A stretch of 9,962 nucleotides of DNA from an uncultured Alphaproteobacteria bacterium (GCA_903905285.1 CAIVFQ010000158.1:1-9962), one strand, 5' to 3'; counted from the first letter of the stretch, positions 1-7,034 are shown. A program made the numbers and translations. Notes: generated by a model not told the origin, from the letters alone.

Positions 1-58
1 CGTAATCCAGACAATGTGGTAACGATGATGAAAAACCGTATGGCTTGTTTTGCTGTAT

Positions 59-130
59 TGCGTCATCTGGTACCCTTCGCCTTCGTCTCAAGCGCGCTTT
101 ACTACGGCTCAGGGTACCAGATGAGACGCA
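59..130. repeat. Long imperfect inverted repeat (palindromic element)
   Basis: The left arm 59-76 and right arm 111-130 pair over 18 bases with a single 2-nt bulge. The inner 14 bases (TCATCTGGTACCCT at 63-76 and AGGGTACCAGATGA at 111-124) are perfectly complementary. A 34-nt loop contains the self-complementary 8-mer AGCGCGCT at 91-98. There is no T-run after it, so it is not an ordinary terminator. It lies within an open stretch of the decayed frame and can be read through as 24 codons (61-132). Rickettsiae are known to carry palindromic elements inserted in frame in genes; that this is such an element is inference. Confidence 0.55.
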
Positions 131-234
131 CAAATGCAAATCCATCTCTACTAAAATTTTAAGAATACAAACAAGGACTGAAGTCTCTTTCGCCTGAAGG
201 CGAAGGTTTTAACCAATTAGGAGACTATAAAACC

Positions 235-291
235 CTGGAACAAGTGGTGATTGAAAAAGGCATCATGACGGCCGAGGCTTTTCGGAAGTTA
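235..291 (+). repeat. Direct repeat copy A (remnant gene 3' end)
   Basis: Bases 244-291 match 2257-2304 at 45 of 48 positions. The differences are A/G at 250, G/T at 276 and T/C at 279. In frame they give Ile/Val, Glu/Asp and a silent change in an Ala codon. The match extends more weakly upstream to 235 (ctggaacaa against cttgaaca, with one base missing in copy B). Conservative, codon-aware differences suggest two diverged copies of a protein-coding gene end. Copy A stops immediately (TAG 292-294), while copy B reads on for four codons (I-D-A-S). Confidence 0.75.
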
Positions 292-294
292 TAG

Positions 295-459
295 GCATAA
301 GGAATGCAGCATTTAAAATATACGTAGGTAGATTTTTAGGAGTGAAAAAACAAAATTCCTGTTGTACCGTGACGCCTTAAATAAACAAAGAATGCTTTAA
401 AAACGTAGTTAAACTGCGTTGTTCTTTAAAAAATATTCAATAACTTTTAGGAAAATGAT
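295..459. other. Non-coding leader upstream of the 580-aa gene
   Basis: AT-rich with no gene that I can support. It contains a small hairpin: AACGTAGT at 402-409 and ACTGCGTT at 413-420 pair over eight positions with one G-T wobble and a three-base loop. I found no convincing -35/-10 pair with 16-18 bp spacing. The promoter for the gene at 460 is presumably here but cannot be placed by eye. Confidence 0.4.
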
Positions 460-2202
460 ATGTACAGGAAAAGATTATTTTTGGCGGGGGCTATCTTTTT
501 AGCTTTATCTGCTGGCTTTAAGGCCAATGCAGCAGACCTAACACCACAAGAAAAAAAGGCTGTACGTTTTTATACTCAAGGTGAAGACAAAGAGAGTAAG
601 GGCGATAAGAGATTTTTAGAGCTTTATGAAAAATCAGCTAAACGCGGTTACATCCCCGCCAGCATCAAAGTTAAAACGCTGACCTTAAAAAGCTTAGAGA
701 CAAAAGCTGCCCAGATAAAAGGACAACTTAAAATAGAAGAAGACCCTTCACAGCTGCACAGCGGCTCGGCAGGTAACTTACAAAAAGTTATAAAGTTGAA
801 GGAACGTCTTGAGGATTTATTCGAGGGTTGTTCTGAGTTGGATCAAGAAATTCAAGACCTTCAAGCCAGATCGAATGCAGGTATCAGATTTTCTTATGGT
901 GTAGATTATTGTATGAACAATGGGATTAGTATGTTCAGCGATGACGAAGATGCAGCTGTGCAAGAGCCCGCTGTTCAGTTACCAGATGCTTCTGCAGACT
1001 TGGTGGCCAGGCTTAAAGGCAGACTCGCTGCTTTGAAGAAAGATGGTGAGTCTCTAGGGCAAGTTTCTAAAACTATTACGACGCCAGCTGTAAGAAATTG
1101 TCTGGCCCATATTGCAACAACAGTAATCCCTGATTACCGCAGGTTTTTGTTAGAAACGTCCAAAGGTCTACAAGAATCACCAGAATCTTACGACATTGCT
1201 GAGACGTCTCATGAGCTAGAGGAAGTATGGGATGGTCAGCACCTTGTTACCCCCGCTTTAAAAGCTGTCAAACAATATGTCAAACCTGGCACTCCTTTCT
1301 CTAAGGCTATGCTCGATGATGCACAAACAGCCATAGATGCTGTTCTTGGAATGCTTGCCAGATACGATACAGAAACTGGAGCCCATGGTCTTTCTTGGGT
1401 TGCCAATCTTTTTTTCAATTTGTATGACCAGACACCACGAACTCTTCCTGCGTATGAGCGGGTTAGAATGGGGATTTCGTTTTTAGAAAAAGCCCAAAGA
1501 TATCTTGGTGTACAGAGCAATCCTCACGAATATATGAAATTTTTTGGACCCAAAAGATATGCAACTTTAATGACAAAGACAGAACAAGAACGAGACTTGG
1601 CTGTCGGAAAATACCATTCGAACGTTCTTGATGAAGATGTTTGTAAAGAATTATCTGTTTGCGTGGATACAGCAAGAAACTATGATATGTTTTGTCGATC
1701 ATTCTTCCTTAATACCAATCACCCCACTTATCGTAGCCTGTTTTTCCAAGACTTAAGCTTGATGGAGAAATTAAGAAATTTCCTGAAATTTGCTTCTGTT
1801 GCGAAAAGAAACCTAACAGGTTTATCTGATGTTCAGCGTTGTTCGGTACTTAATAGTTCTGGTCAGTTTATAACGCCTCATTTTTCTACGGGTTCTCAAT
1901 CAATATGGGTTCATAACAATCCACATTATTGTATAAGAATTGATAATGGTCAGTTTAAAGTTAGCTTTTTACATAAGGAACCTTATGATGCTCATCAAGG
2001 AAGATGGGTTAGAGTGGGGCCTGCAGAATGGACGGCAGACAATCAAGGATGGCTACTTCGTGAACGTGAAAATGAAGTTCTAAAATATTCAGAAAAAGAT
2101 GGTTTTGAATTGCTTTCTCCTCCCGGGATGATCCCCTTCTATCAAGCTTTATGGGCAAGTATTAGCAGCCAACAGAGGCTTTTAGGTGATGCCCATATGT
2201 AA
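460..2202 (+). CDS. Exported protein of unknown function, 580 aa
   Basis: I do not recognise a family. The N-terminus is a clear Sec signal peptide: basic MYRKR, hydrophobic core to about residue 20, and an A-N-A cleavage site near residue 24. The product should be periplasmic or secreted. Residues 52-70 (FLELYEKSAKRGYIPAS...) look like a single degenerate Sel1-type helix pair. Residues about 72-135 and 180-200 are rich in Lys, Glu and Leu and probably helical or coiled coil. The last 100 residues are Trp/Tyr/His-rich and more beta-like. Eight cysteines follow the signal peptide, an even number consistent with disulfides. The start is supported by AGGA at 449-452, seven bases before the ATG. 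The gene is flanked by the two remnant repeats at 235-291 and 2249-2304, and its AT-richness contrasts with the conserved block downstream. An endosymbiont effector or cell-surface protein is possible but not shown. Confidence 0.85.
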   Translation: MYRKRLFLAGAIFLALSAGFKANAADLTPQEKKAVRFYTQGEDKESKGDKRFLELYEKSAKRGYIPASIKVKTLTLKSLETKAAQIKGQLKIEEDPSQLHSGSAGNLQKVIKLKERLEDLFEGCSELDQEIQDLQARSNAGIRFSYGVDYCMNNGISMFSDDEDAAVQEPAVQLPDASADLVARLKGRLAALKKDGESLGQVSKTITTPAVRNCLAHIATTVIPDYRRFLLETSKGLQESPESYDIAETSHELEEVWDGQHLVTPALKAVKQYVKPGTPFSKAMLDDAQTAIDAVLGMLARYDTETGAHGLSWVANLFFNLYDQTPRTLPAYERVRMGISFLEKAQRYLGVQSNPHEYMKFFGPKRYATLMTKTEQERDLAVGKYHSNVLDEDVCKELSVCVDTARNYDMFCRSFFLNTNHPTYRSLFFQDLSLMEKLRNFLKFASVAKRNLTGLSDVQRCSVLNSSGQFITPHFSTGSQSIWVHNNPHYCIRIDNGQFKVSFLHKEPYDAHQGRWVRVGPAEWTADNQGWLLRERENEVLKYSEKDGFELLSPPGMIPFYQALWASISSQQRLLGDAHM

Positions 2203-2222
2203 ATGAAAACAGAAAAAGACAA

Positions 2223-2242
2223 GGGGGGACCGCCGCGCCCCC
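2223..2242 (+). terminator. GC-rich short hairpin after the 580-aa gene (weak terminator candidate)
   Basis: Twenty bases after the stop codon, a run of six G (2223-2228) faces a run of five C (2238-2242) across a GC-rich 9-base loop, in otherwise AT-rich sequence. No T-run follows, so intrinsic termination is doubtful. It may simply pause transcription or be part of the remnant that follows. Confidence 0.25.
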
Positions 2243-2248
2243 GGATAG

Positions 2249-2319
2249 CTTGAACAGTGGTGGTTGAAAAAGGCATCATGACGGCCGATGCCTTTCGGAA
2301 GTTAATTGACGCGAGTTAA
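2249..2319 (+). pseudogene. Remnant gene 3' end, copy B of the direct repeat
   Basis: From 2257 the frame reads VVVEKGIMTADAFRKLIDAS and stops at TAA 2317-2319. It matches copy A at 244-291 in 45 of 48 bases. Relative to copy A one base is missing at about 2256, and the frame closes immediately upstream (TGA at 2252-2254 in the same frame as the tail). Only the 3' scrap survives, so it cannot be an expressed gene. It has the same weak likeness to the fumarase/aspartase C-terminus as copy A. It lies between two convergent genes and its stop overlaps the 3' end of the minus-strand gene at 2316. Confidence 0.6.
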
Positions 2320-2948
2320 CCAGCACAAACAATCGTTAAACCATGGGGGGAGAATTCTTCCCCCATAGAAGTTACATCAGCCACACTGATTCTTCCCTTT
2401 TGACTGCGATAAGCAATTGTCGTGATATCAGGGAATCTTCCTCGGAAGGCGGCCATAATTTGGCTTTTTATCGTAGGCGGACCGTCTTCAATATGGTCGT
2501 CTATTAACCATATAGATTGAGAATTAAGAAAAGAGGTCTCAATCATACTCGTATCGAAAGAAACCCCAAGGGGATTGCCGTCAACAGGGATTGTATGTTG
2601 GCTTAAAGCTGCCAGTGTCCTCCACACCGAACGCGAATTGAATACAGCCTCCATACGCCGATCATGATCAATGAACCAACTTGTCAGGCTGCAACAGACC
2701 CTTTGTAATAAAAACAATTCTTGTGCCTTGAAAGCATCAAGATCAATTTCCAGCGTATGAGTTGCTGGAAATCGAACAACCGCATAAGGCTGCCAACCGC
2801 ACCTTGGTTCCGTTCGAATATTAAAATGATGAAGCCTATCAGGAGCATAGCCGAGGAGGGGAACGCCGTCGTAATCACCCGATGATGCTGAGGGGACAAT
2901 GAATAATGATAAAATAATGGCCGTGACTTGTAACGCTGCTGTGAACAT
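2316..2948 (-). CDS. Exported protein of unknown function, 210 aa
   Basis: Not recognised. The N-terminus (MFTAALQVTAIILSLFIVPSASS) is a signal peptide with cleavage probably after residue 21-23, giving a mature exported protein of about 187 residues. The mature part has four cysteines (C50, adjacent C85-C86, and C208 three residues from the end) and a mixed alpha/beta look, with no transmembrane segment after the signal. The start is well supported: AGGAG lies at 2958-2954 on the minus strand, five bases before the ATG. The gene is divergent from the patatin gene, whose chosen ATG is only 22 bp away, so each promoter must lie inside or beside the other gene. This arrangement suggests co-regulation, perhaps as partner proteins, but no sequence feature proves it. 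Confidence 0.75.
   Translation of the reverse strand: MFTAALQVTAIILSLFIVPSASSGDYDGVPLLGYAPDRLHHFNIRTEPRCGWQPYAVVRFPATHTLEIDLDAFKAQELFLLQRVCCSLTSWFIDHDRRMEAVFNSRSVWRTLAALSQHTIPVDGNPLGVSFDTSMIETSFLNSQSIWLIDDHIEDGPPTIKSQIMAAFRGRFPDITTIAYRSQKGRISVADVTSMGEEFSPHGLTIVCAG
2907..2915 (+). promoter_or_regulatory. Candidate extended -10 promoter for the patatin gene
   Basis: TGATAAAAT has the extended -10 pattern TG-n followed by TAAAAT (five of six bases of TATAAT). No good -35 box is visible, which extended -10 promoters can tolerate. Transcription would begin near 2922, upstream of the ATG at 2971 but downstream of an in-frame ATG at 2899, so it would favour the shorter start. It lies within the opposite-strand signal-peptide region. 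Confidence 0.3.
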
Positions 2949-2970
2949 ATTTACTCCTGAAAATAATGAT

Positions 2971-3936
2971 ATGAAAATCTTCCCTTACAAGTATCAATTA
3001 ATTTTATTACAATTTTACCATAAAAAATTGATAAGAAGACGGCACATCCTAACATTTTCAAAACTACGAACCTATAAAAAAGTCCTTTTCCTGTTCTGCT
3101 TTTTCTTTATTCAAAACGCCTATGCGACTGATGATGATGACTGCAAAACCAATCATGATCGTAGGCTCTTACTAAGTCCCTCTAGCGAAGCAACATCTTT
3201 GCCCGAAGATATTTTTGGCGAATCAATCAGTTTTTCCAGCAGTGGCTTTCACTTTTTTTACCACCTTGGAGTCGCAAGATTTTTACAAGAAAATTACGAC
3301 CTTTCTAGGGTTCGTTTCCTGGCAACCTCAGGGGGATGCTTGGCGGCAATGATGCTTGCCCTGGACCTTCCTTTTCAAGAAACTTGGGATGCGTGTTACC
3401 CAAAAGTTTACGAGGCGGCTCAAAAAAGACTAACAGGCCCTTTGTTCAATCTGGTTGAAATCGGCAAGGAGGTCTTTTTCCCTTATTTGGAAAGCGTGAG
3501 GAAAAAAGATTTCTATAAAACAGTTTCCGGCAGGGTTATTTTGTCATCAACTGTCATGGAATGGGGATTTTTTCCGCGCAACACACGTTTTTCCCATTGG
3601 CATTCTAACGACGGAGTTATCGATTCAATGACAGCCACTAGTCAGATTCCATTTTTTATTAACAAGTCACTCTTTTGTTCTGTTAATGGAAAATGGCACA
3701 TTGATGGTGCCCTTACTGATAATCAACCCATTATCGATGAAAATACCGTCCGCGTTTTCCCCTATATGTGGAGTAATTTATGGAGAATAGGTGGTTTGCG
3801 CCCAAGGTTGCACGAAGAAGACAATTTGAAATTGGTAGCGCAAGGTTACAAAGACGCTGCAGCTAACCCAAAACATTGGGACAGACTAGAAAAATACAGA
3901 AAACCAAGCGCGCAACAAGTCCGTAGCCCATTGTAA
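2971..3936 (+). CDS. Patatin-like phospholipase, ATGL (PNPLA)-like, with Sec signal
   Basis: A serine acyl-hydrolase of the patatin fold, expected to cleave ester bonds of phospholipids or neutral lipids with a Ser-Asp dyad. The fold starts with ISFSSSGFHFFYHLGVARFL (oxyanion-loop glycine near residue 92), very like the animal ATGL/PNPLA opening. The nucleophile is S120 in A-T-S-G-G, where the first glycine of GxSxG is alanine. The second catalytic residue is D245 in HIDGALTDNQPI (usual DGG is DGA). Downstream, TVRVFPYMW and the C-terminal VAQGYKDAA also mirror PNPLA2-type proteins. A signal-like stretch KKVLFLFCFFFIQNAYA precedes TDDDD, but from the ATG at 2971 its n-region is unusually long. 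The true start may be a TTG at 3028. The in-frame ATG at 2899 would translate the antisense of the neighbour's signal peptide and is unlikely. No strong Shine-Dalgarno decides between them. Family assignment is firm; export and substrate are inference. Confidence 0.85.
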   Translation: MKIFPYKYQLILLQFYHKKLIRRRHILTFSKLRTYKKVLFLFCFFFIQNAYATDDDDCKTNHDRRLLLSPSSEATSLPEDIFGESISFSSSGFHFFYHLGVARFLQENYDLSRVRFLATSGGCLAAMMLALDLPFQETWDACYPKVYEAAQKRLTGPLFNLVEIGKEVFFPYLESVRKKDFYKTVSGRVILSSTVMEWGFFPRNTRFSHWHSNDGVIDSMTATSQIPFFINKSLFCSVNGKWHIDGALTDNQPIIDENTVRVFPYMWSNLWRIGGLRPRLHEEDNLKLVAQGYKDAAANPKHWDRLEKYRKPSAQQVRSPL

Positions 3937-3960
3937 AAGCGTAGAAACTTTCTCCAGTGC

Positions 3961-4023
3961 TGGGCCCCCTACAAAATGAACTTAGATAAATCTTGGTTCT
4001 TGGCTAAGGGGCCCACTTTTTCT
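3961..4023 (+). terminator. Candidate terminator of the patatin gene, inside the hslU 3' end
   Basis: TGGGCCCC at 3961-3968 and GGGGCCCA at 4008-4015 form a perfect 8-bp GC-rich stem, followed by CTTTTTC at 4016-4022. This would terminate rightward transcription coming from the patatin gene. The loop is long (39 nt), which weakens the case. Most of the structure lies within the coding end of the convergent hslU. Each arm also contains the palindrome GGGCCC. Confidence 0.35.
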
Positions 4024-5282
4024 TGAACATGCTCACGGCTGATTTCAATCACTTTATCTTCCCGGTCACTGGCATCAAAGCTGATTTCTTCTAACAGCTT
4101 TTCAAGAATTGTATGCAGCCGTCTGGCGCCAATATTTTCAATGTTCTGATTGATGTGTGCTGCCAAAATTGCCATTTCATCAATGGCATCATTGGTAAAG
4201 GTTAATTGAACCCCTTCAGTTCCCATCAACGCTTTGGCCTGTTCAATGAGGTTGGCCTCTGGCTCGGTCAGAATGCGCACAAAGTCTTCTTTCGTTAGGG
4301 CCTTTAATTCAACCCGAATCGGCAGGCGCCCCTGCAGTTCAGGTAACAAATCGGAAGGTTTCGCTAAATGGAAAGCCCCTGAGGTAATAAACAAAATATG
4401 GTCTGTTTTAACGGTGCCATGTTTGGTGGCCACGTTTGTGCCTTCAATCAAAGGCAACAAATCACGTTGCACCCCTTCCCGGCTGACATCACCGCCTTGT
4501 CGTTCGGCACGGGCACAAATTTTGTCAATCTCATCAATAAAAACAATGCCCTTTTGTTGAACGGTGTCTATGGCTTCGGCAATGGCTTTTTCGTGATCAA
4601 GCAGCTTGTCGCTTTCTTCGGCCATCAGAACTTCAAAAGATTCCTCCACACTTAATTTTCGCGTCTTGGTGCGACCTCCACCAAAGGCTTTTCCAAACAT
4701 ATCGCCTAAGTTTACCATTCCCATCTGCGCCCCTGGCATACCAGGAACATCCATCGTTGGCATATTTAAGCCACCATTATCAGCCACCTGAATTTCAATT
4801 TCCCGGTCGTTTAAGTCACCCTGGCGCAAAAGGGTACGAAATTTTTGACGCGTTTCAGCACTGGCTGATTCACCCACCAAAACGTCTAATACGCGTTCTT
4901 CGGCTTGAGCACGGGCTTTGATTTTAACCTCTTCCCGCATTCGTTGACGGGTCATGTGTATCGCAATCTCAATCAAGTCACGGATGATTTGTTCCACATC
5001 ACGGCCAACATACCCAATTTCGGTAAACTTCGTCGCCTCAACCTTTAAAAAGGGCGCTTGGGCTAGCTTAGCCAAACGACGGGCGATCTCGGTTTTTCCA
5101 ACACCCGTTGGCCCAATCATCAAAATATTTTTGGGCAAAACTTCTTCTTGCAAGTCTTTGGGAAGCTGTAACCGTCGCCAACGGTTTCTAAGGGCAACAG
5201 CAACCGCGCGTTTAGCGTCGGTTTGCCCAACAATGTGGCGATCTAATGCGGCGACAATTTGGCGGGGTGTTAAAGCGGTCAT
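3969..5282 (-). CDS. hslU: ATP-dependent protease ATPase subunit HslU (ClpY)
   Basis: The AAA+ unfoldase that docks hexameric rings onto HslV in the cytoplasm and feeds it unfolded substrates. The 437 residues match the usual length. Walker A is GPTGVGKT (57-64), the substrate-gripping pore loop is GYVG (90-93), and Walker B is VFIDEIDKI (247-255). The region between them (about 110-240) is the intermediate I domain. Sensor 1 lies in FITSGAFH (about 298-305) and sensor 2 in [11 protein letters not shown]. The C-terminus ends D-L-S-K-F-I-L, the tail that inserts into HslV to activate it, so the protein looks fully functional. It follows hslV by 10 bp. Its Shine-Dalgarno AGGAAG (5294-5289) overlaps the hslV TAG stop, implying co-translation from one mRNA. 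In many bacteria this pair is heat-shock induced; no clear sigma-32 site is visible here. Confidence 0.97.
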   Translation of the reverse strand: MTALTPRQIVAALDRHIVGQTDAKRAVAVALRNRWRRLQLPKDLQEEVLPKNILMIGPTGVGKTEIARRLAKLAQAPFLKVEATKFTEIGYVGRDVEQIIRDLIEIAIHMTRQRMREEVKIKARAQAEERVLDVLVGESASAETRQKFRTLLRQGDLNDREIEIQVADNGGLNMPTMDVPGMPGAQMGMVNLGDMFGKAFGGGRTKTRKLSVEESFEVLMAEESDKLLDHEKAIAEAIDTVQQKGIVFIDEIDKICARAERQGGDVSREGVQRDLLPLIEGTNVATKHGTVKTDHILFITSGAFHLAKPSDLLPELQGRLPIRVELKALTKEDFVRILTEPEANLIEQAKALMGTEGVQLTFTNDAIDEMAILAAHINQNIENIGARRLHTILEKLLEEISFDASDREDKVIEISREHVQEKVGPLAKNQDLSKFIL

Positions 5283-5292
5283 TTAAAACTTC

Positions 5293-5859
5293 CTAAACTT
5301 CAGTCGATAACGATTCAACTACAATGTTATTGTTGGTGTAAATACAGATGTCAGCGGCAATTCCCAATGATTTACGCACGATGGTTTCTGGATCATAAGT
5401 GTCGACTTGAATGAGGGCACGGGCTGCTGCCAATGCAAATCCGCCACCTGAACCAATAGCCATAATGCCATCCTCTGGTTCTAACACATCGCCATTACCC
5501 GTTAGGATTAAAGAAACTTGCCGGTCAGCAACCACCATCATCGCCTCTAAACGACGCAGGTACCGATCGGTTCGCCAATCTTTAGCCATCTCCACACAGG
5601 CCCGCGACAGTTGCGAAGGGTATTGCTCTAACTTAGCCTCTAGCCGTTCAAACAAGGCAAAGGCATCAGCTGTCGCCCCTGCGAACCCAACGATAACTTG
5701 ATTGTTCGCCAAACAACGCACCTTGCGCGCCTGCGATTTAATAACCTGCGATCCTAAGGTCACCTGGCCATCGCCACCGATCACCACCGTATTCCCTTTA
5801 CGCACCGAAACAATTGTGGTGCCGTACCAACGGTCGGGTGCGTGCGCAGAGTTATTCAT
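5293..5859 (-). CDS. hslV: ATP-dependent protease peptidase subunit HslV (ClpQ)
   Basis: The proteasome-beta-like peptidase that forms the double-hexamer core of HslVU. The chain carries a 13-residue pro-segment ending W-Y-G, then T14-T15 in [10 protein letters not shown]14 becomes the N-terminal threonine nucleophile after processing. E. coli-type HslV removes only Met, whereas a short N-terminal extension is common in alphaproteobacteria. GDGQVTLG (about 29-36) and [14 protein letters not shown] (about 136-149) are further family signatures. At 188 residues with pro-segment the length is normal. The ATG at 5859 has AAGG at 5872-5869, nine bases upstream. It is first of the hslV-hslU pair and lies 152 bp beyond the cyclase gene on the same strand, so it may have its own promoter. 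Confidence 0.97.
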   Translation of the reverse strand: MNNSAHAPDRWYGTTIVSVRKGNTVVIGGDGQVTLGSQVIKSQARKVRCLANNQVIVGFAGATADAFALFERLEAKLEQYPSQLSRACVEMAKDWRTDRYLRRLEAMMVVADRQVSLILTGNGDVLEPEDGIMAIGSGGGFALAAARALIQVDTYDPETIVRKSLGIAADICIYTNNNIVVESLSTEV

Positions 5860-5919
5860 AAAAACATACCTTAGTTTTTTTATTTCGTTGCCAGAGTAGC
5901 CGTTTTCACAAACTTTGAC

Positions 5920-5951
5920 CAGAGCTCTGCGATTAGGCAGCCGGGATTATA
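5920..5951 (-). promoter_or_regulatory. Possible hslV promoter region: TATAAT and a 10-bp palindrome
   Basis: On the minus strand a perfect TATAAT lies at 5951-5946, 86 bp before the hslV ATG. TTGAAA occurs upstream of it, but at only 10 bp spacing, and no acceptable -35 box sits at 16-18 bp. Just downstream is the perfect palindrome CAGAGCTCTG (5920-5929), a possible operator or chance. The rest of the 152-bp gap has no other clear signal, and no terminator for the cyclase gene. Confidence 0.25.
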
Positions 5952-6011
5952 ACTCAAATGATTTCAATAATTGGCGCGGAAAATAAGGAGCGAGCATCGG
6001 AATGTAGATAA

Positions 6012-6755
6012 CTACTTGAGAAGCGGAGCTTCCGAGATTTTGCGATGCCAATTCTTGAAATCAGAAGAGTATAGGCCCACCAGCCGGGCTGGTGCCTCTG
6101 TTCCGCCCTGTGTTTTAAGGGGTAAGGCAAGAGTATAGGCACCTAAAGGGGGCATCTTTAAAGCATAGGCCACATTTTCCACAATATATTTTCCAGCCCC
6201 TAAAATAAGGTGATGCACGGGAAAACCGTCAGATGGCCGATCAGGCGATAAGGTATCAATACCCAAGCCAGCCACATTTCGTTCTAACAATAATTCAGCC
6301 GCCTCCTTGCCAACACAAGGAAACATATGATTGTTACGGTATTGTTCAGGCTGGCCCCAAAATCGTTCCCACCCTGTATAAATAATCACAAAACTATGGG
6401 GGGAAATGGCCCCATGTTGCTGTTCAAAATCCAAAATATCTTGGGGAGTCACAGTGTATTTTTCATGGGCAATTTTAGAAACATCAATAACTGCACAAGG
6501 CGCCAACAGCTTATCAAGACTTAGCTGGTCAATATTTTTTCCACCAGGAATACAATGGGACGGCGCATCGATATGCGTGCCAATGCCAGCGTGTAATTTT
6601 AATTGCTGAACCCGAAATTTAACGTCGGTTTCACAGTCATCGTAATCAAGTTTCACTTGCTGTTGGAATCCACAACCCCCGCTCCACGAAGGAATCTCAG
6701 GGGTTAAGGTGTGGGTAAGGTCAATCAGGGCATAGGGGAAATTAAGACGGGTCAC
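6012..6755 (-). CDS. Cyclase-family (kynurenine-formamidase-like) metal hydrolase
   Basis: A member of the cyclase family (PF04199), metal-dependent amide or lactone hydrolases that include bacterial kynurenine formamidase KynB. The opening ALIDLTHTLTPEIPSW and the metal-binding core HAGIGTHIDAPSH (residues 55-67: H55, H61, D63, H67) are diagnostic. GIDTLSPD, VHHLILGAG and the C-terminal LPLKTQGGTEAPARLV complete the pattern. At 247 residues it is longer than typical KynB (about 210), and no other kynurenine-pathway gene is nearby, so the substrate is unknown. It starts with GTG at 6755. No ATG exists near the conserved N-terminus, and the start overlaps the upstream small membrane-protein gene by 14 bp, which suggests translational coupling. 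Cytoplasmic, with no signal peptide. It belongs to the dcd-murA transcription run. Confidence 0.88.
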   Translation of the reverse strand: MTRLNFPYALIDLTHTLTPEIPSWSGGCGFQQQVKLDYDDCETDVKFRVQQLKLHAGIGTHIDAPSHCIPGGKNIDQLSLDKLLAPCAVIDVSKIAHEKYTVTPQDILDFEQQHGAISPHSFVIIYTGWERFWGQPEQYRNNHMFPCVGKEAAELLLERNVAGLGIDTLSPDRPSDGFPVHHLILGAGKYIVENVAYALKMPPLGAYTLALPLKTQGGTEAPARLVGLYSSDFKNWHRKISEAPLLK

Positions 6756-7020
6756 AGCGTTCTTCGATCAAATCAATACCCTTAATCAGCATTAACAAGA
6801 CAGCAATCGGAAAGAAGAAAATCCACCAAAGAAATAACCACCCATTGCCACCTTTATACAAAAGGTAAAAAGTTGAGTCTTTTTTTATAAACCGTCCATT
6901 TTTTAACGCCAAGCCAACTCCCAAGGGAAACCAAAAAATCAGAAAAAAAACAAAGAAAAACAAATTCCCTTTATAACCAAAGGGATAATTGAAACGTGTT
7001 TTAACAATTTTTTTTGACAA
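6742..7020 (-). CDS. Small two-TM membrane protein of unknown function
   Basis: A 92-residue protein with two strongly hydrophobic segments, about residues 19-38 (FFFVFFLIFWFPLGVGLAL) and 60-80 (GWLFLWWIFFFPIAVLLML). They are separated by a basic loop (KNGRFIKKDSTFYLLYKGG). The N-terminus is basic and the C-terminus acidic (DLIEERCDPS). Start is TTG at 7020. AAAGGGA about 7036-7030 on the minus strand, overlapping the murA stop, provides the ribosome-binding site, and murA ends only 14 bp upstream. Its 3' end overlaps the cyclase start. Tight packing on both sides and a protein-like composition support a real gene despite the rare start. No family recognised; an inner-membrane location is likely. 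Confidence 0.7.
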   Translation of the reverse strand: MSKKIVKTRFNYPFGYKGNLFFFVFFLIFWFPLGVGLALKNGRFIKKDSTFYLLYKGGNGWLFLWWIFFFPIAVLLMLIKGIDLIEERCDPS

Positions 7021-7034
7021 AGTCGTAATTCCCT

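Larger units (their letters stand above)
1..294 (+). pseudogene. Decayed reading frame, 5' end outside the window
   Basis: One frame runs from the window edge to a TAG at 292-294 and is broken only by a TAA at 160-162. The part before the stop has no recognisable domain and contains the inverted repeat at 59-130. The part after it translates as a plausible protein tail ending in KTLEQVVIEKGIMTAEAFRK-L. This tail resembles, weakly and by eye, the C-terminal helical segment of class II fumarase/aspartase proteins, which has the pattern V-x-E-x-G-L/I-x-T-x-x-x-[FL]. A second copy of the last 48 bases lies at 2257-2304, which argues that this was once a real coding 3' end. No ribosome-binding site or ATG creates a convincing complete gene here. 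I see it as a remnant; the parent identity is uncertain. Confidence 0.5.

Noticed and set aside
1236..1702. Minus-strand ORFs of 94 and 79 codons inside the 580-aa gene
   Set aside because: They lie wholly within a strongly supported gene, have no ribosome-binding site pattern or domain, and their composition is that of an antisense shadow.
1889..1906. Shared S-Q-S-I-W string in the 580-aa and 210-aa exported proteins
   Set aside because: Five residues only, with no flanking similarity; chance is sufficient.
2899..2970. Longer patatin start at the in-frame ATG 2899
   Set aside because: It would overlap the divergent neighbour's first 50 bases, add residues that mirror that signal peptide antisense, and put the hydrophobic export segment about 75 residues inside the protein.
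4234..5286. Several plus-strand ORFs opposite hslU (up to 110 codons)
   Set aside because: Antisense shadows of a conserved gene with intact motifs; serine- and proline-rich shadow composition.
5857..5867. Three-codon upstream ORF (ATG TTT TTA TGA) whose stop overlaps the hslV start
   Set aside because: Real in the sequence, but too short and too likely by chance in AT-rich leader sequence to call a regulatory leader.
5411..5899. Plus-strand ORFs opposite hslV
   Set aside because: Antisense shadows of a fully conserved gene; no independent start signals.
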